From contig NZ_AP022600.1 of the NCBI RefSeq assembly GCF_010725885.1, forward strand, positions 2,480,001 to 2,544,000: DNA of 64,000 nucleotides, given 5' to 3'. The stretch is from Mycolicibacterium tokaiense. GTDB taxonomy: Bacteria > Actinomycetota > Actinomycetes > Mycobacteriales > Mycobacteriaceae. Under the pieces are notes generated by a model. It ran no database searches. It was not told the origin of the DNA and saw only the letters and a program-made list of their open reading frames with translations. A program made the translations under genes and the position numbers. Below are positions 1 to 7,650 of the stretch, in pieces (the first letter of the stretch is position 1; each line of letters starts with the position of its first letter).

Positions 1-1167
1 GAGCTGTTCGCGTCGCTGTGTGAGGCGATGCCCGGTGCGGTCCGTGATGTCGGGCCGATCGTGGACGTGACGCTGCTGGAACCGTTCGGTGTGATCGCGG
101 CGATCGTCCCGTTCAACTGGCCGCCACTGCATGCTGCGGGCAAGCTGGCCCCCGCCTTGGCCGCCGGCAACGCCGTCGTCATCAAACCGCCGGAACAGGC
201 ACCGCTGTCGGTGCTGCACGTCGTCGATATCGCGCGGTCGATCCTGCCGGACGACATCGTGCACGTGGTCGCCGGTGGTGGAGCCGTGGGAGCAGCGCTG
301 GCCGGACATCCGCTGGTGGGCAAGATCTCCTTCACCGGCGCTCCCGGTACCGGAGCAGCCGTATTGCGGACTGCTGCAGACAATCTCACGCCGACACTGA
401 TGGAGCTCGGCGGCAAGAACCCGTTCATCGTCTTCGCCGACGCTGACCTGGAGTCGGTCATCCCGTGGGCTGTCGAAGGTGCTTTCTTCAATCAGGGCGA
501 GGCCTGTACGGCTGCGTCTCGCATCCTGATCCATCGCGAGATCTACTCCGAGGTCGCCGAACGGATGGCCGAGGCGGTACGCCGGCTGCGGGTGGGCGAC
601 GGTGCTGATCCGGCCACCCACGTGGGTCCCTTAGTGACCGCCGAGCATCAGCGGCGTGTCGAGGACTATCTGGCCATCGGCGTCAAAGAGGGGGCCACGC
701 TGTTCGCCCAGGCGGCAATCCCCGCTGATCCGCGGCTCGCCGGCGGGCATTACGTGGCACCGTCGGTCTTCACCGATGTCACCCCCGGTATGCGCATCGC
801 GCAGGAAGAGATCTTCGGGCCCGTGACGTGCCTGATTCCTTTCGATACCGAGGACGAGGCGGTAGACATCGCCAATGGCACCGAGTTCGGGCTGGTGGCA
901 GCAGTTTTCACGGCCGACAGCGAGCGTGCCATGCGGGTCTCCCGGTCGATCAGAGCGGGCATGGTGTTCGTCAATCACTACAACAGGGCCTTTGTCGGCA
1001 CACCCTTCGGAGGCGTCGGCCATAGCGGCTTCGGCCGCGAGCATGCACTCGAGACCCTGCACGAGTTCGGCTACAGCAAGAGTCTGCGACTGCCTTCCGG
1101 GCTTTCCCCGATTCCGCGGTGGGCACCATCAATCAGTGTGTGCCACAACTCTTCTGCTCAAATCTGA
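1..1167 (+). CDS. Aldehyde dehydrogenase, 5' truncated by window edge
   Basis: NAD(P)-dependent aldehyde dehydrogenase that oxidises an unidentified aldehyde to the acid. The frame is open from base 1, so the first part of the coenzyme domain lies outside the window and 388 codons remain. Visible motifs are PFNWP near the start of the Rossmann region, the ELGGKNP glutamate loop (about 400-425) and the catalytic cysteine in GEACTAA (Cys codon at 505). EEIFGPV and the C-terminal PFGGVGHSGFGRE complete the domain. It is followed after 46 bp by an MFS carrier in the same direction, which suggests a shared uptake and oxidation unit. The last ~30 residues are unlike the family and may be divergent. 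Family assignment is firm; the substrate is not known. Confidence 0.9.
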   Translation, partial: ELFASLCEAMPGAVRDVGPIVDVTLLEPFGVIAAIVPFNWPPLHAAGKLAPALAAGNAVVIKPPEQAPLSVLHVVDIARSILPDDIVHVVAGGGAVGAALAGHPLVGKISFTGAPGTGAAVLRTAADNLTPTLMELGGKNPFIVFADADLESVIPWAVEGAFFNQGEACTAASRILIHREIYSEVAERMAEAVRRLRVGDGADPATHVGPLVTAEHQRRVEDYLAIGVKEGATLFAQAAIPADPRLAGGHYVAPSVFTDVTPGMRIAQEEIFGPVTCLIPFDTEDEAVDIANGTEFGLVAAVFTADSERAMRVSRSIRAGMVFVNHYNRAFVGTPFGGVGHSGFGREHALETLHEFGYSKSLRLPSGLSPIPRWAPSISVCHNSSAQI

Positions 1168-1213
1168 CCCTCTGAGACCACACGTGTCCGCCCAAAGACG
1201 AGAAAGGCACGCC

Positions 1214-2506
1214 ATGACCGTGACCACCAGAACACCCAACACCACCCTGCGGCGTGCTGCCGTCGCCAGCCTCGCCGGCAGTGCCGTGGAGTTCTACGAA
1301 TTCACCATCTACGGATTCCTGGCCGTGGTGTTCGCTCCGCTGTTCTTCCCCTCGAGTGATCCCACGGCATCAACGCTGGCCGCTCTTGCGGTGTTCGGCG
1401 GTGGCTACCTCGCTCGGCCGCTTGGCGGCATCATCTTCGGTGCGCTCGGTGACAGAGTCGGGCGGCGCAGCATCCTGCTGGCCACCATCTTCCTGATGGG
1501 CGGCGCTTCAACCCTGATCGGTGTACTGCCGACCTACGCCCAGGCCGGTCTCGTGGCTCCGCTGTTGTTGCTCGTCATGCGGATTCTCCAGGGCGTTTCG
1601 GCAGGAGGTGAATTCGCCGGCGCCCAGACCTACATCGTTGAAATGGCACCCGAACGCCGCCGCGGGCTCTACGGCTCGCTTCCGGTCTTCGGTGCGGGCC
1701 TGGGTTTCGCCTCCGCCGCGTTGGTGGTTGCTTTGGCATACGCCAGTCTCGATGCCGATCAGATGCGAGAATGGGGTTGGCGAGCGCCCTTCCTGCTGTG
1801 CCTGCCGCTCACCCTGGCATGCCTGTTCCTGCGTCTGCGGCTCGAGGACTCTCCCGAGTTCAAGGCGATGGTGGCCGACGCCAAGGTCACCAGAACACCT
1901 GTCCGAGATGTCCTGCGAACCCAATGGGCCGACGTCATCCGGATGGCTTTCATGACGATTGCAGTGCTCGGACCGAGTTTCCTGGTCAAGGTGTACATGG
2001 GGATTCACCTCGTGACGGTGAAGGACCTTCCCCCGGCGCAGGTCTACACCGTCCTGGGGCTCGTCCTGCTGGCGACCGCGCTGTTGTTCCCGGTGATGGG
2101 CAAGCTGGGCGATCGGAGGGGACGGCTTCCGATCATCAAGGTGGGATACGCGGCTTACCTCGTGCTCTCGGTCCCGCTGTTCCTTGTGGTGAATGCCAGC
2201 ACCAACTGGTGGCAACTGATCCCCGCTCTGGTGGTGTTCGCGGTGATCGAGCCCGTGGTGGCCGGATCGGTGTACACCTCGTTCGCCGAGCGGTTCCCAG
2301 GCCGGGTGCGCTACACCGGAACAGCGCTGAGCTTCAACCTCGGCGCAATCGCCGCTGCCGGTTTCGGGCCCTACATCTGCGGGCAGTTGATCGCATCGAC
2401 GGGGTGGGCCGCGTCGCCGGGGCTCTGGGGAAGTCTGTGCGCACTACTGGGGCTCGTCGCAGTGTTGCGGTCCCGGGAGACCAGCCAGGTCGAGCTCGCG
2501 CGCTGA
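1214..2506 (+). CDS. MFS transporter, metabolite:H+ symporter (MHS) type
   Basis: Inner-membrane carrier of 430 residues with about 12 hydrophobic segments. The N-terminus has the MHS-type GSAVEFYEF segment in TM1. The loop 2-3 motif GALGDRVGRRS and a related loop 8-9 motif GKLGDRRGRLP are present, as expected for the major facilitator superfamily. The ATG at 1214 is preferred because AGAAAGG lies just upstream and the protein then begins directly before TM1; longer in-frame extensions would overlap the preceding aldehyde dehydrogenase. Family members import organic acids, betaines or similar compounds with protons. Context (aldehyde dehydrogenase upstream, peptidase remnant downstream) does not define the substrate. 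Confidence 0.88.
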   Translation: MTVTTRTPNTTLRRAAVASLAGSAVEFYEFTIYGFLAVVFAPLFFPSSDPTASTLAALAVFGGGYLARPLGGIIFGALGDRVGRRSILLATIFLMGGASTLIGVLPTYAQAGLVAPLLLLVMRILQGVSAGGEFAGAQTYIVEMAPERRRGLYGSLPVFGAGLGFASAALVVALAYASLDADQMREWGWRAPFLLCLPLTLACLFLRLRLEDSPEFKAMVADAKVTRTPVRDVLRTQWADVIRMAFMTIAVLGPSFLVKVYMGIHLVTVKDLPPAQVYTVLGLVLLATALLFPVMGKLGDRRGRLPIIKVGYAAYLVLSVPLFLVVNASTNWWQLIPALVVFAVIEPVVAGSVYTSFAERFPGRVRYTGTALSFNLGAIAAAGFGPYICGQLIASTGWAASPGLWGSLCALLGLVAVLRSRETSQVELAR

Positions 2507-2542
2507 CGTGGCCGCACATCGAGTACAAAAGTGGGAAATGCC

Positions 2543-2782
2543 ATGACAACCGCAACTTTCGGAACGAATGCCGTCGATTGGGAGCAGCGGGTCGACTTCG
2601 ACCGGCTGCATGCCCAGTGCCTGGCTCGGCGTAAGCCCGAGCGGGATCACTCGGACCTCGGAACCGAAGATCCCCTGGTCGCGGGGCAGAGGTACTTCTC
2701 CGTTGCCGGGTCGCTGCCGGGTCTGCGCCACTCTCAGTCACACCGCAGCACCGCGGCCGGCCGGCGCGAACCGCTTGTGTGA
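2543..2782 (+). pseudogene. Remnant of M24 (creatinase/aminopeptidase P-like) peptidase, N-terminal fragment
   Basis: A 79-residue frame starts at ATG 2543. Its first ~40 residues (TNAVDWEQRVDFDRLHAQ, then SDLG) resemble the N-terminus of M24 metallopeptidases of the creatinase/DMSP-lyase group as I remember them, which run to about 400 residues. After SDLG the similarity stops and the frame ends at 2782 with no catalytic domain following. I read it as a deletion remnant. The alternative is a small unrelated protein. It lies between the MFS carrier and the flavoprotein operon and may mark a rearrangement boundary. Identity is by motif memory only. Confidence 0.5.
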
Positions 2783-2822
2783 AACGAGCGGGGTGCGGTT
2801 CGCGCTTCTCAATTAGCCTTTG

Positions 2823-2835
2823 ACGTTCATAACGT
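2823..2835. promoter_or_regulatory. Inverted repeat ACGTT-N3-AACGT, candidate operator
   Basis: A 5-bp perfect inverted repeat with a 3-nt spacer lies about 140 bp before the flavoprotein start and 32 bp before a second palindrome. Its placement in the intergenic region of a catabolic operon suggests a regulator site. No binding protein can be assigned from sequence. Confidence 0.35.
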
Positions 2836-2866
2836 GGCTGTGCGATGATCATTTGCACACAAAGGA

Positions 2867-2882
2867 AACGTTCGTGAACGTT
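2867..2882. promoter_or_regulatory. Palindrome AACGTTC-GT-GAACGTT, candidate operator
   Basis: A perfect 7-bp inverted repeat with a 2-nt spacer lies upstream of the flavoprotein/aldolase/kinase operon. The GTTC/GAAC half-sites recur in the palindrome before the APC permease at 9231. The DeoR-family gene at 11021 is the obvious candidate regulator, but this is inference. Confidence 0.45.
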
Positions 2883-2976
2883 CAAAGGTGAGGTCGGCAA
2901 GCTCGGTGACAACGTGTCTGCACTGTTCGGGGCGATGGAATGATGCTGCGCGTCGGCGGGCCCTCGTCGAGGATGG

Positions 2977-4419
2977 ATGCTCATGAGCAGCCATCCCGCC
3001 ACGGTCCGTTCCACCGATATGTTCGACGTGGCTGTCATCGGCGGCGGAGTGCTCGGGACGGCCGTCGCGGCCAGGCTGAGCGCCACGTCGGCCACGGTGG
3101 TGTTGTTGGAAGCCGAAAGCGACGTGTGCGAGGGGGCCAGCAAGGGCAATGCCGGTGTGGCCGTGTCCTATTACGGCCCACCCGGCACGGTGGAGACCGC
3201 CCTGATCAACGAGAGCTGCCCGCGCTGGGAAGACATCTGCACCCGGCTGAGCGTCCCCTATCGCCGCCTCGGCGCGGTGATGATCGCGCTCGACGACGAG
3301 CAGGCTGCCACCCTCGAGACCACCCTGGGTGAGCTCACCGCGACCGGGGTACGCGGACGACTGCTGAGCCCGCGCGAGGTCCGCGAGACCGAACCGCTGG
3401 TCACCGAGTCCTGCGTGGGCGGGCTGCTCATGCCGGACGAGGGCGTGATCGATCCCATGGCGTTGACTTCGGCCTTTGCGAATCTTGCTGCGGTCAACAG
3501 AGTCTCGATCCGCCTGAGCTCACCGGTCACCCGCATCGACCGGACCGACAGCGGCGTGCTCTCGCTGCACACCCCGACCGGCACCGTACGCGCGCGGTAC
3601 GTCGTCAACGCCGGGGGCGTGGGCGCCGGTGCGGTGAGTCGGATGGCCGGGGGCGAACCGCTGGACTACTGGCCGAGGAAGGGGCAGTACGCCGTTGTGG
3701 ACCGGGCTTTCGCCGGTCGGTTGCGAAAGATCGTCTTCTGCACGCACTCCGCCACCACCAAGGGCATCAACGTCGTCCCCACCACGCACGGGTCCGCGTT
3801 GCTGGGTCCTACCGCCACCGATCACGACAATCCTCGCGACACGAGCACGGACGTAGCCACCGTCGAGGCGCTGATCGACAGCGCGCGCCGACTAGTTCCC
3901 GCCCTGCACCGGGACATGGTGATCAAGACCTTCGCGGCAAATCGCCCGGCCAGTGACGAGCAGTTCAGGCTCAGGTTCGACCTGCAGGTGCCCAACCTGC
4001 TGCACTGCACGGACCGGTCGGCCGGGGTGAGCATTTCCCCCGCCGCCGCCGACATGGTGTTGGAACTGCTGCGGGAGGCCGGACTGCCGGCCGACGAGAG
4101 GAACGACGCGACCGCGGTGCTGCCGCCCAATCCGCGCGTACGGGTCAGCGACGAACCGGAGACGCTCATCCGGACTGATCCGCTCTACGGTCAGATCGTC
4201 TGCGCCTGTGAACATGTCAGCGCCGCCGAGATCAACCGGGCACTCGCCGGTCCGGTCCCGGCCACCTCGATGGACGGCGTCCGCAAACGCACCGGTGCGG
4301 CGTACGGGCGGTGCCAGGGGTCGCTGTGCTCGGCCGGGATCTCGTTCATGACCGCCCAGAAGACCGGCACCGGCCCCGCCACCGTCAAGCAGACGACCCG
4401 GGGGACGATCGGCCGATGA
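2977..4419 (+). CDS. GlpA-like FAD oxidoreductase with C-terminal BFD [2Fe-2S] domain
   Basis: Flavoprotein of 480 residues in the DAO / glycerol-3-phosphate dehydrogenase group. The FAD-binding motif VIGGGVLGTA is at residues 20-29. A DAO substrate domain follows to about residue 380. A bacterioferredoxin-associated-ferredoxin-like module closes the protein, with cysteines at 409, 411, 446 and 451 (CAC and CQGSLC). This architecture matches the catalytic subunit of anaerobic GlpABC and of opine/hydrogen-cyanide-synthase type dehydrogenases, which pass electrons through a flavoprotein partner. The stop overlaps the start of the next gene (ATGA), and that gene is itself FAD-binding, supporting a complex. 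The substrate is probably a polyol, polyol phosphate or secondary amine; this is inferred from family only. Confidence 0.8.
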   Translation: MLMSSHPATVRSTDMFDVAVIGGGVLGTAVAARLSATSATVVLLEAESDVCEGASKGNAGVAVSYYGPPGTVETALINESCPRWEDICTRLSVPYRRLGAVMIALDDEQAATLETTLGELTATGVRGRLLSPREVRETEPLVTESCVGGLLMPDEGVIDPMALTSAFANLAAVNRVSIRLSSPVTRIDRTDSGVLSLHTPTGTVRARYVVNAGGVGAGAVSRMAGGEPLDYWPRKGQYAVVDRAFAGRLRKIVFCTHSATTKGINVVPTTHGSALLGPTATDHDNPRDTSTDVATVEALIDSARRLVPALHRDMVIKTFAANRPASDEQFRLRFDLQVPNLLHCTDRSAGVSISPAAADMVLELLREAGLPADERNDATAVLPPNPRVRVSDEPETLIRTDPLYGQIVCACEHVSAAEINRALAGPVPATSMDGVRKRTGAAYGRCQGSLCSAGISFMTAQKTGTGPATVKQTTRGTIGR

Positions 4420-5171
4420 CCCGCCCTTCCTATCTCGTGGTCGGCGCCGGCCCCAGTGGTCTGGGTCTGGCTGCCGAGCTGCGCACGGTCGCCGATGTCA
4501 CTGTTGTCGAACGGATTCCGGTGACCGGAGGTGCAGCCGGGTGGAGCAGCCGGGCAGTGCGGCGGCTCACCGACGAACTCGTGGCCGACGGCGTACGCTT
4601 CGAACTCGGGCAGACGGCGTTGCGCTGGGACGGACGCCGGTTGACGGTGGCCGGGCCCGGATCGTTCACGTGCCACACCGGCGATCACCTGTTCTTCGCC
4701 GGCGGCCTGCGCCCGGCGACGCTGTCCGATCTGGGGGCCGACGGTGACCGGCCCGCCGGAGTCCTGCCCGCCACCGTGGCCGAACACCTCCTCCACGCCG
4801 GAGTGAAGCTCTGGGACCGGGTTGTCATCCTCGGCGACGGACCCTGGTCGAAGCCGGTGGCTGCCCAGGCGCGCCGGCTGGGCTCCGAGGTGCTCGCGGT
4901 GCCGGCCGATGGACGACGACACCGCATCGTGGGTGACGACCGGGTACGGGCGTTGCGGTGGTACAGCGATGACGAGGAGCGCGAGATCCCCTGCGATGCT
5001 GTGGTTCTGGCCGCCGATCCCCGACCGAATCGCAACATCGAAGGAGCACTGGCCGCAAGCGACTCCGTGACCTGTCACCAACCGGTGGCGCCGCAGCGAT
5101 TCGATCAACGCGTCACGGCCGCCCGCGACGCCGTCCGCCAGTGGATCACCACACAGAAAGTCGCCACATGA
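4416..5171 (+). CDS. Small FAD/NAD-binding oxidoreductase, partner of the GlpA-like protein
   Basis: A 251-residue protein opening with the dinucleotide motif VVGAGPSGLGLAAEL (residues 7-21) and a second glycine-rich segment VVILGDGPWSKP in the middle. It is shorter than typical pyridine nucleotide-disulfide oxidoreductases (about 400 residues). No CxxC redox disulfide is visible, so it more likely acts as an electron-transfer subunit than a stand-alone reductase. The ATG overlaps the upstream stop (ATGA), and its own stop overlaps the next start in the same way, implying translational coupling of three subunits. The arrangement resembles the FAD partner proteins found beside GlpA-like dehydrogenases in other bacteria. 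The precise reaction is unknown. Confidence 0.7.
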   Translation: MTRPSYLVVGAGPSGLGLAAELRTVADVTVVERIPVTGGAAGWSSRAVRRLTDELVADGVRFELGQTALRWDGRRLTVAGPGSFTCHTGDHLFFAGGLRPATLSDLGADGDRPAGVLPATVAEHLLHAGVKLWDRVVILGDGPWSKPVAAQARRLGSEVLAVPADGRRHRIVGDDRVRALRWYSDDEEREIPCDAVVLAADPRPNRNIEGALAASDSVTCHQPVAPQRFDQRVTAARDAVRQWITTQKVAT

Positions 5172-5410
5172 AGGTCAGTTCACCGATCGGCGACCTGCCG
5201 TTCGAACCGCGCAGCGTCCGGATCCGCAACGGCGGCATCCGCATCGACGGCGTGATGGGGGCGTGGCCGGCCACCGTACAGGTGACCGCCGCCGACGTCC
5301 CGGCGTTGAGTCGGCTACTGGCCAAGCCTGCGATCACCGCGGCGGCCGCCGCGATCACCCTTGCCGGATTGGTCACCGCCATCCGCACCACAACCCGCAC
5401 CAACAGTTGA
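5168..5410 (+). CDS. Small membrane-anchored protein, third gene of flavoprotein set
   Basis: An 80-residue protein translationally coupled to the FAD gene (ATGA overlap). The first ~50 residues are polar, with a repeated R-I-R-NGGIRIDG pattern. A hydrophobic Ala/Ile/Leu segment near residues 54-70 could be one transmembrane helix, followed by a short basic tail. There are no cysteines, so it is not an iron-sulfur subunit like GlpC. The position suggests a membrane anchor or third subunit for the two preceding flavoproteins. I do not recognise a named family. Confidence 0.6.
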   Translation: MKVSSPIGDLPFEPRSVRIRNGGIRIDGVMGAWPATVQVTAADVPALSRLLAKPAITAAAAAITLAGLVTAIRTTTRTNS

Positions 5411-5424
5411 ACCAGGAGGTACAC

Positions 5425-6141
5425 ATGGGCACCGTCAAATTCGAGGAAATCCGCGAGAAGGTCATCATCTACTCGCGCAAGCTCCAGATGGAGCGGCTGG
5501 TGTATTCGTGCGCCGGCAACATCAGCATCCGGATCCCGGAGGAGCCGGAGCTGCTGGCCTGCACCCCGAGCTCCACCCAGTACGACCTGCTCGAGCCCGA
5601 GGACATCGCGATCGTGGACCTCGACGGCAACCTCGTCGACGGGCGTCGCAAGCCGACGTCCGAGGTGGCCATGCACACGCTCTACTGCAAGAACCGGCCG
5701 GAAATCGGTGGCATCGTGCACACCCACGGAAAAGCCGTCATGACGTTCGCCACCCTGGGCTGGACCCTCCCGCCGATCCTCACGGGGCTGTGCGAGGCGA
5801 CCGGCGGCGCGGTGTACACCTCCCCGTACTCCCAGCCCGAGACCGACCAGATGTACACCTACACCGAGCCGTACCTGCGGGATCGTGGTGCCACCTTCCT
5901 GGCTCACCACGGACTGCTGGCCATCGGTGCGGACCTCGAGCACGCCTTCCACACCGCGTCGGTGGTCGAGGGCGCCTGCGAAGTGTACCTGTCGGCCCGC
6001 CAGTTCGGCGAGGTCCCCGAACTGCCTGCGCCGCAGGTGGAGTGGATCGCCTCCTACTTCCGGGCCCAGTTCCCAGGTGCACCCGAGCCGCTGCCGGCGC
6101 CCGACCCGATCCCCGCGCCGGAGTTCCAGCCGGCCTCATGA
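5425..6141 (+). CDS. Class II aldolase/adducin family protein (fuculose-phosphate aldolase-like)
   Basis: A 238-residue zinc-dependent aldolase. Family features are GNIS (31-34), TSE with Glu80, the metal ligands in HTHG (His99, His101) and HHG (His161/162). They correspond to the catalytic Glu and three Zn-binding histidines of L-fuculose-1-phosphate aldolase. The C-terminal ~25 residues are Pro/Ala/Glu-rich and probably disordered. Start ATG 5425 has a consensus AGGAGGT 5 nt upstream, the strongest ribosome-binding site in the operon. The gene overlaps the FGGY kinase (ATGA). The pair predicts phosphorylation of a ketose followed by cleavage to dihydroxyacetone phosphate and a short aldehyde. 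The actual sugar is not determined. Confidence 0.87.
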   Translation: MGTVKFEEIREKVIIYSRKLQMERLVYSCAGNISIRIPEEPELLACTPSSTQYDLLEPEDIAIVDLDGNLVDGRRKPTSEVAMHTLYCKNRPEIGGIVHTHGKAVMTFATLGWTLPPILTGLCEATGGAVYTSPYSQPETDQMYTYTEPYLRDRGATFLAHHGLLAIGADLEHAFHTASVVEGACEVYLSARQFGEVPELPAPQVEWIASYFRAQFPGAPEPLPAPDPIPAPEFQPAS

Positions 6142-7622
6142 GCGGGTACGTGGTGGGGGCCGACATCGGGACGTCGGCCCTCAAGGCGTCGCTGGTGCAC
6201 CCTGACCGCGGCGTGGTCGCGGTGGCCGAGCGCACCTATCCGCTGAGTCGTCCGCACCGGGATTGGGCGGAGAACGACCCCGATGACTGGCTGCGGGCGC
6301 TGGCTGCGGCGGTGCCCGAAGTACTTGCTGCCGCGGGGGTCTCGGCCGCGGACGTGTGCGCGCTGTGTCTGGTGGGACAACGCGACATCGCCGTTCTGCT
6401 CGACGAGGACGGCGAAGTGCTCACCCCGTGCATCCACTGGACCGACCGCCGGGATCTGGACGAGTCCAGCGAACTGTACGACCGGTTGGGCCGGCGCACC
6501 CTCGTCGAGCGCAGCGGCACCCACCCCATTCCCGGTCTGGTACTGGCCAACCTGGTCTGGACGCAGCGGCACCTGCCCGATGTCTGGCGTCGTGCCCGGC
6601 ACGCACTGCAACCCAAGGACTACCTGGCCTACCGCCTCACCGGCGACATCGGCACCGACCCCAGCAGTCCGACCCGCAGTCTGCTCAACGACTGGCGCAC
6701 CGGCGACTGGAGTCAGCAGACGTGTGACGATGCTCGTATTCCGCGAGAGATGTTGCCAGAGGTCAAGTATCAGCCGTGGGAACCGCGCGGAACCCTGGGG
6801 TCCGCCGCCGCCGTCGTCGGCCTGCTCCCTGGCACCGTGTTGGTGGCCGGCGGTGGCGACGACCCTGCGGCCGCGCTGGGCTCCGGTGTGGTGAACTGCG
6901 GTGACGTGAGTATCGGCACGGGCTCGTCGATGAGCTGGCGGGTGGTGGCCGACCAACCGATCTTCGACCCCAGCGGCCTGGTGGGGCTGATGCCGCACCT
7001 GGTGCCGGGACGCTATCTGCACGAGATGGTGGCCACCGGCACGGGCACCACACTGCGGTGGTTTCGCAGCGTGTTCGGCCAGAACCGCACCTACGAGCAG
7101 CTGATCGCCGCCGGCGCAGACGTGCCGCCCGGAAGTGATGGACTGCTGTGCTTTCCCTACGTCGAAGGTGCCAGCGTTCCGGTCCAGGACGACACCGCCC
7201 GGGCGGTGTACTACGGCATCGGCGGTCACCACACCCACGCGCACTTCACCAGGGCGACCTTGGAGGGCATCGCCTACCAGTACCCGGGGTTGCTCGGCGT
7301 GCTGCGGGACCGCGGGCACCGGCTGGGACCGATGACCATCTCCGATGGGGAGGCCCGCAGTCTGCTGTGGAATCAGATCAAGGCCGATGTCATGGGTGAG
7401 ACCATCACCCCGTCACTGCGGGTGGAGGCACCCTCGATCGGGGCCGCGATACTCGCCGGTCTCGGTACCGACCTGTTCGCCTCCGAGGAGGAGGCCTTGG
7501 CTGTCGTCCTCGAACTCGCCCCGCCCGTGCACCCGGATCCGGGCCGGGCCGGGCGCTACGACGAACTCCGCGAACACTGGACCCAGGTGCGCGGCAACGT
7601 TTTCCCGAATCTCGCCCGCTGA
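6138..7622 (+). CDS. FGGY-family carbohydrate kinase
   Basis: A 494-residue ATP-dependent sugar kinase of the FGGY family (xylulokinase, ribulokinase, fuculokinase group). The phosphate-1 motif GADIGTSALKA is at residues 7-17. HWTDRRD follows in the substrate domain, then the phosphate-2 region GTGSSMS, and a C-terminal adenosine-site segment SIGAAILAGLG. Length is normal for the family. The start overlaps the aldolase stop (ATGA), and the aldehyde dehydrogenase follows after 28 bp. In this operon it most likely phosphorylates a ketose or keto-polyol formed by the upstream flavoproteins. Sub-family assignment by eye is not reliable, so no symbol is given. Confidence 0.88.
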   Translation: MSGYVVGADIGTSALKASLVHPDRGVVAVAERTYPLSRPHRDWAENDPDDWLRALAAAVPEVLAAAGVSAADVCALCLVGQRDIAVLLDEDGEVLTPCIHWTDRRDLDESSELYDRLGRRTLVERSGTHPIPGLVLANLVWTQRHLPDVWRRARHALQPKDYLAYRLTGDIGTDPSSPTRSLLNDWRTGDWSQQTCDDARIPREMLPEVKYQPWEPRGTLGSAAAVVGLLPGTVLVAGGGDDPAAALGSGVVNCGDVSIGTGSSMSWRVVADQPIFDPSGLVGLMPHLVPGRYLHEMVATGTGTTLRWFRSVFGQNRTYEQLIAAGADVPPGSDGLLCFPYVEGASVPVQDDTARAVYYGIGGHHTHAHFTRATLEGIAYQYPGLLGVLRDRGHRLGPMTISDGEARSLLWNQIKADVMGETITPSLRVEAPSIGAAILAGLGTDLFASEEEALAVVLELAPPVHPDPGRAGRYDELREHWTQVRGNVFPNLAR

Positions 7623-7650
7623 CCGCACTCGCGACAGAAAGAGACCCACC

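Noticed and set aside
5361..6137. Upstream extension of the FGGY kinase frame over the aldolase gene
   Set aside because: Arg/Pro-rich shadow of the aldolase; the kinase begins at ATG 6138 with the GADIGTS motif.
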